Shown piece after piece: positions 7,191 to 12,696 of a DNA stretch of 12,696 bases; positions within the stretch are counted from its first letter, which is position 1, and each line of letters begins with the position of its first letter. The position numbers and the translations under genes were made by a program. The notes under the pieces are model-generated. The model was not told the DNA's origin. It did no database searches and saw only the letters and a program-made list of their open reading frames with translations. The DNA is from CAZLBV01 sp964557845 (GTDB lineage: Bacteria; Acidobacteriota; Aminicenantia; Aminicenantales; Aminicenantaceae). Location: the NCBI GenBank assembly GCA_964557845.1, contig CAZLBV010000205.1, forward strand, positions 1 through 12,696. Reading direction: 5' to 3'.

Positions 7191-8609
7191 ATGAAAGTAC
7201 TGCTTATTAATCCGCCTGCTGAAAATCTCGTTCAGACTTTTGCTCCGGATTCTATTACCGAAGAAATGGGTTATTATTCCCCGATGGGTCTGCTGTATAT
7301 AGCTACTTATGCCAACGCTAAGTACGCCGGCCGCTTCCAAATCGAGATCTTAGATACTCAGGTAGAGCGGATGGGATACGACCGCATCAAAGAGTATATA
7401 AAAAAATCCGAGCCTGATGTCGTGGGTATTTCCTGCATGACTTTCTTGGTTATAGATGCCTTGATTGTGGCCAAATTAGCTAAAGAGGTTAATCCACGTA
7501 TACATGTTGTAGTAGGAGGGACTCATCCGTCAATATTTCCTCACGAAATGGCTATACAGCCGGAGATAGATTCAATCGTTGTCGGAGAGGGAGAAATTAC
7601 TTTTAGCGAACTACTGGATGCTTTGGATAAGAATTTGCCTCTGGATGGGATTAGAGGAGTGGGTTTCCGGAAAAACGGCCGCGTGATAATCAATCCGATT
7701 CGGGATTTTATTAGAGATTTGGACAGTCTTCCTTTTCCGGATAGAAACCTGATACCGTATAAAAAATATTATAACCTGCTGGGGAAAGGAAAAGAGGTCA
7801 TGACCAGTATGCTGACCTCCCGTGGGTGCCCGCATAATTGTATTTTCTGTACCAAAAAAGACGGCCGGATATGCAGAATGCGCTCACCGGAAAACGTTCT
7901 CAGGGAGATAGAAGAGTGTTTGGCCCTGGGGATCAATGATTTCGATATAATCGATGATACGTTCACCATTAACCGAAAACGGATCATGAACATAACCAAC
8001 TTGATCATTGAAAAAAAGCTTAAGATCACCATGGACGTTAGAGCTAGGGTAGATCAGGTGGATCAGGAGATCCTGGATAACTTGGCCCGTGCCGGCTGCA
8101 ACCGTATCCGTTTCGGTGTTGAAAGCGGTAATTCAGAGGTTCTAAAAAATCTGAAAAAAGGGATTAGGCTGGATCAAGTCCATTCTGCCTTCAAAATGGC
8201 CAAAAAGGCAGGTATTGTTACCTTTGCCTATTTCATGCTGGGATCTCCCGGTGAAACCGCAACCGAGATCGAGGAAAGTATTTCACTGGCGAAAAAAATA
8301 AATCCGGATTATGTTCAGTTCTTGATAACCACGCCCTTTCCGGCTACTGAATTGTATGATCTTGGAATGGAAAAAGGTATTTTAACTAATGATTACTGGC
8401 GAAAATTTTCAGCTCATCCTTCAGAAGATTTTATCCCGCAGTGGTGGACGGAAAATTTCAACCATGAAGAACTTGAAAAATGGCAGAGGAAAGCCCATTT
8501 GAGCTTCTATTACCGGCCTTCTTATATCTTGAAGCAATTTTTAAAAGTGAGATCGATTAAGGAATTAGCCCGAAAGGCCCATGCAGGGTTTAGGCTCTTT
8601 AAAGGATAA
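7191..8609 (+). CDS. B12-binding-domain radical SAM enzyme 1 of the operon
   Basis: This 472-residue protein has the class B radical SAM architecture: an N-terminal Rossmann-like cobalamin-binding domain (about 1-145) followed by a radical SAM TIM barrel (about 205-390). Visible motifs are LLINPP (4-9), the Gly-rich VVVGGTHPSIFPHEM (106-120), VVGEGE (130-135), the [4Fe-4S] ligands C213-x3-C217-x2-C220, and the SAM-contact motifs FGVESGN (308-314) and GSPGET (351-356). The C-terminal tail (about 430-472) is basic and aromatic with FYYRPSYILKQF (439-450), a motif also present in enzyme 2. Family members include methyltransferases, cyclases and lipid-modifying enzymes such as HpnP and BchE, and motifs alone do not separate these. 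It is the first gene of four behind its own promoter and ends one base before the GT2 start. The domain call is firm and the substrate unknown. Confidence 0.9.
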   Translation: MKVLLINPPAENLVQTFAPDSITEEMGYYSPMGLLYIATYANAKYAGRFQIEILDTQVERMGYDRIKEYIKKSEPDVVGISCMTFLVIDALIVAKLAKEVNPRIHVVVGGTHPSIFPHEMAIQPEIDSIVVGEGEITFSELLDALDKNLPLDGIRGVGFRKNGRVIINPIRDFIRDLDSLPFPDRNLIPYKKYYNLLGKGKEVMTSMLTSRGCPHNCIFCTKKDGRICRMRSPENVLREIEECLALGINDFDIIDDTFTINRKRIMNITNLIIEKKLKITMDVRARVDQVDQEILDNLARAGCNRIRFGVESGNSEVLKNLKKGIRLDQVHSAFKMAKKAGIVTFAYFMLGSPGETATEIEESISLAKKINPDYVQFLITTPFPATELYDLGMEKGILTNDYWRKFSAHPSEDFIPQWWTENFNHEELEKWQRKAHLSFYYRPSYILKQFLKVRSIKELARKAHAGFRLFKG

Positions 8610-8610
8610 A

Positions 8611-9306
8611 ATGAAGACTCTGACAGTTATCATCCCGGTCTATAATGAACAGGATACCATCCTGAAAATTGTCGATAAAGTAAAAAAGGTAGATATAGAT
8701 AAAGAGATCATTATTGTCAATGATGCCTCCACGGATCAAACTCCCCAGCTTTTAGATAAATTTAAGAACGATCCCGAAATAGAGATATGCCATCATGTTG
8801 AAAATATGGGTAGAGGAGCTGCTTTGAAAACAGGATTGTCCAAAGCCAGCGGTTATATCTCTGTTTTCCAAGATGCTGATCTTGAGATTGATCCCTCCAA
8901 TATTCCTAAGCTGATCCAGCCGATCATAGATGGGGAGGCGGAAGTCGTGTTTGGGTCTCGATTTTTAGGTAAGGGTTTTATTCAGGGAATGGGATTTGGT
9001 GCCTACATGGCCAATGTCATTCTGATCGAACTGACCGATCGGATGTTTAAAGCCACCCTGACCGACGTCTTGACTATGTACCAGGTGACCAAAACCGAGA
9101 TTTTTAGAAAATTAGCCATTGAAACAAACCGGTGGGGATCCACTATCGAGATCACCGCAAAATTTCTAAAAAAAGGTTATAAGATCATGGATATTCCTGT
9201 AGAATATATTCCCCGCAGGAAAGACACAGGTAAAAAAGTAAAATGGAGCGATTTTTATTCGTGCCTTAAAGCGTTGATTAAATACCGATATTTTTTCAAA
9301 GAATAA
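8611..9306 (+). CDS. Family 2 glycosyltransferase, DPM1-like polyprenyl-phosphate hexose synthase
   Basis: This 231-residue cytoplasmic-face GT2 has a GT-A fold. It begins TVIIPVYNE (5-13), has IIVNDASTDQT (34-44) for nucleotide binding, QDADLEIDP (87-95) as the metal-binding DxD-like motif, VFGSR (113-117), and GSTIEITAKFLKKGYKIMDIPVEYIPR (176-202), typical of dolichyl- or undecaprenyl-phosphate mannosyl/glucosyl transferases. The tail W-x-DF-YSCLKALIKYRYF (212-228) is an amphipathic end and not a set of membrane helices, so it is the short, soluble DPM1 type. The usual VDDGSTDGT is VNDASTDQT here. The start at 8611 is one base after the upstream stop with AAAGGA four bases away. A longer frame from 8581 would add ten residues inside the upstream gene. 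It likely makes a lipid-linked sugar donor. The sugar identity is unknown. Confidence 0.88.
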   Translation: MKTLTVIIPVYNEQDTILKIVDKVKKVDIDKEIIIVNDASTDQTPQLLDKFKNDPEIEICHHVENMGRGAALKTGLSKASGYISVFQDADLEIDPSNIPKLIQPIIDGEAEVVFGSRFLGKGFIQGMGFGAYMANVILIELTDRMFKATLTDVLTMYQVTKTEIFRKLAIETNRWGSTIEITAKFLKKGYKIMDIPVEYIPRRKDTGKKVKWSDFYSCLKALIKYRYFFKE

Positions 9307-9316
9307 TCTATCCAAA

Positions 9317-10717
9317 ATGGAAAAAATCCTGTTACTGAATCCGCCTGGAGATAAGCTTTATCAAAGGGACATGTACTGCAGCGCTGTTTCAAAGGCAAAC
9401 TACTACTGGCCGGCCATAGATCTTCTCATTCTTAGCGGCATTCTTGGTGAAAAGTATGATGTCCATGTTCTGGATGCGATCGCGGAAAAATTGAATCCAG
9501 CGAGCTGTTTGGAAAGAATAAAACAGGAAGATTATAAGTCCGTCATTTTTTTGACAGGAACCGCTTCATGGAAGATGGATCTTGAGTTCATGACCCGCAT
9601 TAAAGCGGAAAACAAACAGAGCCTGCTTATCGGCAACGGTGATATTCTCCTCTATGATACTGAGGAGTTCATGAGAAAATATTCTTGCCTTGATGCAGTG
9701 CTTTTTGATTATACCAACACTGATATTTTGGATTTTCTAGGGAACAAGCGTGACCAGATATCTTCTATGGCCTTTCGTGATAACGGGAATATAGTTATCA
9801 GAAAACAGCCGGTTCGGGTTTTGGAATTTGCTTATCCTGTTCCCCATCACCAGAAGTTTCCTTTAAAAAAATATCTGCTGGTACATGGGAAACGTTTTCC
9901 CTTTACAACGGTCCAGACTACTTTCGGCTGTCCCTTTAAATGCAGTTTCTGTGTGGCTTCCACTCTGGGTTTCAAGTACAGGAATGTAGATAATGTGATG
10001 GAAGAGCTGCGTTACGTTTCATCCTTGGGGATAAAGGAAGTTTTTTTCACTGATTTTACTTTTGAAGCCCGAAGAGAAAACACCCTAGCTATCTGCCGGA
10101 AAATGATCGAGGAGAGGTTGGATCTTACCTGGGTTTGCTCCTCTCGAGCCAATACCCTGGATGAAGAACTGCTGGCACTCATGAAAGCTTCCGGGTGTCA
10201 CACAATTCTCCTGGGAGTCGAGAGTGGGGATGAAGGAATGCTGAGGGATTATTCCAAGGGAGTGACCAAAGACCAGATGAGGAAAGCATTCTCCCTCTGC
10301 AATAAATTGAACATCCGAACCTTGGGGCATTTTATCATAGGTCTTCCCGGAGAAACTGAAGAATCTGTTAAAAAGACCATTGCCTTCGCCAAGGAATTGG
10401 ACTGTGATATAGCTTCCTTCAATATAGCCGTTCCGGCGTTAGGGACTCCTTTACGGGAGACTGCCTTAAAACAGGGATGGCTTACAGGGAATATCCTGGA
10501 GTTTGATGCATCTGATTCCTTTCCGGTGATGGAAACTCCGACTTTCTCTAAACAACAAGCCTGGAAGTGGCGCAACCGCGCAGTCAGGAAATTTTATTTT
10601 CGGCCGTCATACTGGTGGAAGACTGCTTTTTCATCCCGGTCTTTTTATCAATGGAAAGTGCTGGTCCTGAATGGAGCAGCTGTGGTTAAAAATGTCTTCA
10701 AAAAAGGTAAAAACTGA
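9317..10717 (+). CDS. B12-type radical SAM enzyme 2, divergent cobalamin domain
   Basis: This 466-residue protein keeps LLLNPPGDKLYQRDMYCS (5-22) and VSKANYYWPAIDLLILSG (24-41) at its N-terminus, a signature segment with a conserved-looking Cys21. The radical SAM core is intact: C205-x3-C209-x2-C212, LGVESGD (299-305) and GLPGET (342-347). The cobalamin-domain signature seen in its neighbours (GG-x-H-x-T-x2-P-E-E and V-x-GEGE) is replaced by IGNGDILLYDTEEFM (105-119) and LFDYTNTD (129-136). Cobalamin may therefore be bound differently or not at all. The tail KFYFRPSYWWKTAF (425-438) matches the tail of enzyme 1. It starts 10 bases after the GT2 stop, without an obvious Shine-Dalgarno, and overlaps enzyme 3 by one base (TGATG). 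Translational coupling through the operon is likely. Product and substrate are unknown. Confidence 0.88.
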   Translation: MEKILLLNPPGDKLYQRDMYCSAVSKANYYWPAIDLLILSGILGEKYDVHVLDAIAEKLNPASCLERIKQEDYKSVIFLTGTASWKMDLEFMTRIKAENKQSLLIGNGDILLYDTEEFMRKYSCLDAVLFDYTNTDILDFLGNKRDQISSMAFRDNGNIVIRKQPVRVLEFAYPVPHHQKFPLKKYLLVHGKRFPFTTVQTTFGCPFKCSFCVASTLGFKYRNVDNVMEELRYVSSLGIKEVFFTDFTFEARRENTLAICRKMIEERLDLTWVCSSRANTLDEELLALMKASGCHTILLGVESGDEGMLRDYSKGVTKDQMRKAFSLCNKLNIRTLGHFIIGLPGETEESVKKTIAFAKELDCDIASFNIAVPALGTPLRETALKQGWLTGNILEFDASDSFPVMETPTFSKQQAWKWRNRAVRKFYFRPSYWWKTAFSSRSFYQWKVLVLNGAAVVKNVFKKGKN

Positions 10718-12144
10718 TGAAAGTATTATTTATCCATCCTATGCCTCCTTCATCGCTGCTGATCTTGCAGAAACATACCTATCATTATGGATTAGGCATC
10801 ATGTCTGCGGTACTAAAGGAAAATGGATTTGAAACCGACCTTCTGACCCTGCTTAAATTAGATCGAAAAACCATAAGAAAAAAAATCCGGGAATTCCAGC
10901 CTGATCTTATCGGCCTTACAGTAACCTCGCAGCAATTTTCTTTTTGTCAAAATATTACAGGGTTTATCAACTCTGAGTTTTCGATCCCTATTATCTGGGG
11001 AGGGGTCCACTGTACAGTCAGACCGGAAGAATGCATTCAAGCCGAAGGAGTTTCTGCTATCTGTATTGGTGAGGGAGAAGAGCCCTTGCTGGACCTGGTT
11101 AAGTCAATGGAATGCAGCGGCTCCGATATATTCTCTGATTTAAATATAGCCAACTTTTGGTTTAAGAAGGGAGACGAGACCATTAAAAATCCGGTACGCT
11201 GCCTTCAGGAAGATTTGGATTCTTTGCCCTTTTGTGACCGTGAGCTCGTCGACTTTCAGGCGCTGCTTAATTATCACAAATATTTGGAGATCCGGTGCAG
11301 CCGCGGCTGTCCTTTCCAGTGTTCCTTTTGTGTGAATGCTTCCTATCAGAACCTATATAGGAATAAAGGAAGGTATTACCGGGTGAGAAGCCATGAGAGC
11401 ATCTTGGAGGAGATTGATCAGCTTGTCCATCGATATAAAAATATAAAAACCGTTATTTTTGATGATGAACTCATCTGTGTCAACAAGAAATGGACCCTTG
11501 GCTTGTTGGAAAAGTATAAAGAGAGGTTTGATTATCCCTTTAATATTACTGTCCGGGCTGATCTGGTGACAGAAGATTTTATGCAGGCACTGAGAGATGC
11601 GGGATGCAACCTGGTTATGATGGGAGTTGAAAACGGAGATGAATATATCAGGAATTCTGTTTTGAATAAGGGAGTTAGTGAGGAGCAGATTATCCAGGCA
11701 GCAGAGATAATCAAAAAAATGGGGATAAAACTCTGGACCTTCAACATGGTGGGGGTACCCTATGAAACCACTGAAACAATTGAGAAAACCATAGAATTGA
11801 ATAAGAGAATTAAACCGGATGTCGTTTTTGTCAGTGTCTTTTATCCATTTCCGGGAACAGAATTAGGGGATCTCTGTGAAGAGAAAGGCTGGATCAGCGA
11901 CCGTAAAGTGGAAGGATTTTTTAGTAATATAACGGTTCTGGACCAACCCTCGATAACTAAAGAAGAGGTTGCCTATTACGATAGTATATTTCCATGGGCG
12001 ATACTCTATCCCAGGTTTCTTTTTATCATAAAGATTTTGTGCAAAGTGAAGATTGGAAGAAGGTCTATTTATGACATATTTTTTCCCGTCGTGAAGACGG
12101 CATATGAGTTTTTTTACCGATTTAAAATCACTCTAAATCTGTAA
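10717..12144 (+). CDS. B12-binding-domain radical SAM enzyme 3 of the operon
   Basis: This 475-residue protein has the standard two-domain form. The cobalamin-binding domain includes VLFIHP (3-8), IIWGGVHCTVRPEE (92-105) and CIGEGEEP (116-123). The radical SAM core has EIRCSRGCPFQCSFC with cluster ligands C198, C202 and C205. An extra Cys194 lies four residues before the first ligand. The later motifs differ slightly from the norm: MGVENGD (302-308) in place of VESG, and GVPYET (346-351) in place of PGET. The C-terminal tail after 420 is aromatic and basic (WAILYPRFLFIIKIL, 427-441). It is more hydrophobic than in enzymes 1 and 2 and could sit at a membrane. The start overlaps the preceding stop as TGATG, with AAGGT about eight bases upstream. 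Its stop is one base from the stop of the convergent PKD gene. The substrate is unknown. Confidence 0.9.
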   Translation: MKVLFIHPMPPSSLLILQKHTYHYGLGIMSAVLKENGFETDLLTLLKLDRKTIRKKIREFQPDLIGLTVTSQQFSFCQNITGFINSEFSIPIIWGGVHCTVRPEECIQAEGVSAICIGEGEEPLLDLVKSMECSGSDIFSDLNIANFWFKKGDETIKNPVRCLQEDLDSLPFCDRELVDFQALLNYHKYLEIRCSRGCPFQCSFCVNASYQNLYRNKGRYYRVRSHESILEEIDQLVHRYKNIKTVIFDDELICVNKKWTLGLLEKYKERFDYPFNITVRADLVTEDFMQALRDAGCNLVMMGVENGDEYIRNSVLNKGVSEEQIIQAAEIIKKMGIKLWTFNMVGVPYETTETIEKTIELNKRIKPDVVFVSVFYPFPGTELGDLCEEKGWISDRKVEGFFSNITVLDQPSITKEEVAYYDSIFPWAILYPRFLFIIKILCKVKIGRRSIYDIFFPVVKTAYEFFYRFKITLNL

Positions 12145-12145
12145 A

Positions 12146-12696
12146 TTAACCTTCCTCGTCAACTTCGATACTGGTGCGGAGATTGCTTTCCCGTCCTTGA
12201 TCGTCAACAACAGAAACCGCATAGATATAGCTGTTCAATTCTTCTTCACTGTTGAATCCTTTGTCCATAAATTCAAACGTGTTGGCATCTACTTCGTTTA
12301 TACAGATATAGGATGAATTGATTTCATTTAGATTTTTTCTGAATATTTTATATTTGATCAGGTTAAATTTTTCATCATTTTTAGGATTGTTTTCCCACTG
12401 CACGATATTTATGTAATCAGCTACGAACATACCTTCATTTTTAACTCTTTGCACAGTAAGATTTATTGGTGGGAATGGTTTTTCAAAGAGCATGATTTCC
12501 TTCTGAGTCCAATTGGTATAACCATGATTATCAGTGACCTGAAGGGTTATGATTATATTCCCCCCTACCGTGTAGGTATGAGTGACTTTTTTCCCTTCCG
12601 CAGTATTTCCTTCACCGAAACGCCAGAGATATTTAACTATGTGCCCGTCTTCGTCATAGGAGCCGGAGCCGTCAAATTCAACCAGGAGGGGGATGA
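12146..12696 (-). CDS. PKD-domain protein with C-terminal Fn3-like module, 5' part outside window
   Basis: The last 182 codons of a larger gene are visible. The frame is open from the window edge (first full codon at 12694). Residues 1-69 are a PKD domain: VEFDGSGSYDEDG (5-17), then LWRFGEGN (23-30) where the usual GDG is GEG, then THTYTVGG (38-45) and ITLQVTDNHG (49-58). Residues 70-182 are a fibronectin-III-like module with DYINIVQW, NNPKNDEKFN, YKIFRKN and IYAVSVVDDQGRES. It is clearly a paralogue of the C-terminus of the 848-residue protein on the left. The ATG at 12493 lies inside the last strand of the PKD domain and is not a start. The acidic end SIEVDEEG shows no sorting signal. It is presumably exported, and its function is unknown. 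Confidence 0.88.
   Translation of the reverse strand, partial: IPLLVEFDGSGSYDEDGHIVKYLWRFGEGNTAEGKKVTHTYTVGGNIIITLQVTDNHGYTNWTQKEIMLFEKPFPPINLTVQRVKNEGMFVADYINIVQWENNPKNDEKFNLIKYKIFRKNLNEINSSYICINEVDANTFEFMDKGFNSEEELNSYIYAVSVVDDQGRESNLRTSIEVDEEG

Noticed and set aside
8581..8610. GT2 start at ATG 8581
   Set aside because: It lies inside the upstream gene and adds ten residues foreign to the family. ATG 8611 has AAAGGA at good spacing and begins at the conserved TVIIPVYNE strand.
10085..10575. Minus-strand frames within radical SAM enzyme 2
   Set aside because: They are antisense shadows of a well-supported conserved gene, lack ribosome sites and show no recognisable domain.
12149..12493. 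Right-edge gene as a small 115-residue protein starting at ATG 12493
   Set aside because: The frame is open upstream to the window edge and encodes a recognisable PKD domain that this ATG would cut off.

Overview
The window looks like a chromosomal segment of a Gram-negative, probably uncultivated and anaerobic bacterium. An outer-membrane beta-barrel fused to an AMIN domain implies a diderm envelope. Three cobalamin-type radical SAM enzymes imply anaerobic or microaerobic life. The moderately AT-rich sequence and the large PKD/propeller surface proteins recall candidate phyla near Acidobacteriota, such as Aminicenantes, but this is a weak inference from style and not a phylogenetic result. 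I see no insertion sequences, phage genes, tRNAs, rRNAs or CRISPR arrays.

Layout. On the minus strand at the left edge are the 5' 237 codons of rsmA (ksgA), cut by the window edge, and upstream of it an AMIN plus beta-barrel envelope protein that starts with TTG. A divergent intergenic region of about 365 bases follows. On the plus strand comes an 848-residue exported protein with seven propeller-like repeats, four PKD domains and a C-terminal fibronectin-III-like module. Convergent to it is a 708-residue GT-C type membrane glycosyltransferase with a lumenal beta-sandwich tail. Divergent from that, behind a sigma70-like promoter, is a tight four-gene plus-strand operon: B12-type radical SAM enzyme 1, a polyprenyl-phosphate-hexose-synthase-like GT2, B12-type radical SAM enzyme 2, and B12-type radical SAM enzyme 3. 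At the right edge, convergent with one base between the stops, is the 3' end of a second PKD protein. It ends in the same fibronectin-III-like module as the 848-residue protein.

How the genes may work together (inference). A DPM1-like GT2 makes a lipid-linked sugar. GT-C enzymes use exactly such polyprenyl-phosphate sugars on the far side of the membrane. Three radical SAM enzymes of the cobalamin-binding class could modify the lipid carrier, the sugar or a membrane lipid. The flanking exported PKD proteins are possible acceptors or co-displayed surface proteins. The operon of three different radical SAM enzymes around one GT2, next to a GT-C enzyme, is the best candidate here for an undescribed lipid or glycan modification pathway. 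Its substrate cannot be read from the sequence.

Start choices that matter: rsmA has no Shine-Dalgarno and may be leaderless; the AMIN protein starts at a TTG; the GT-C and GT2 genes start at internal ATGs with better ribosome binding sites than the longest possible frames; and the right-edge gene does not begin at its first ATG but runs in from outside the window.
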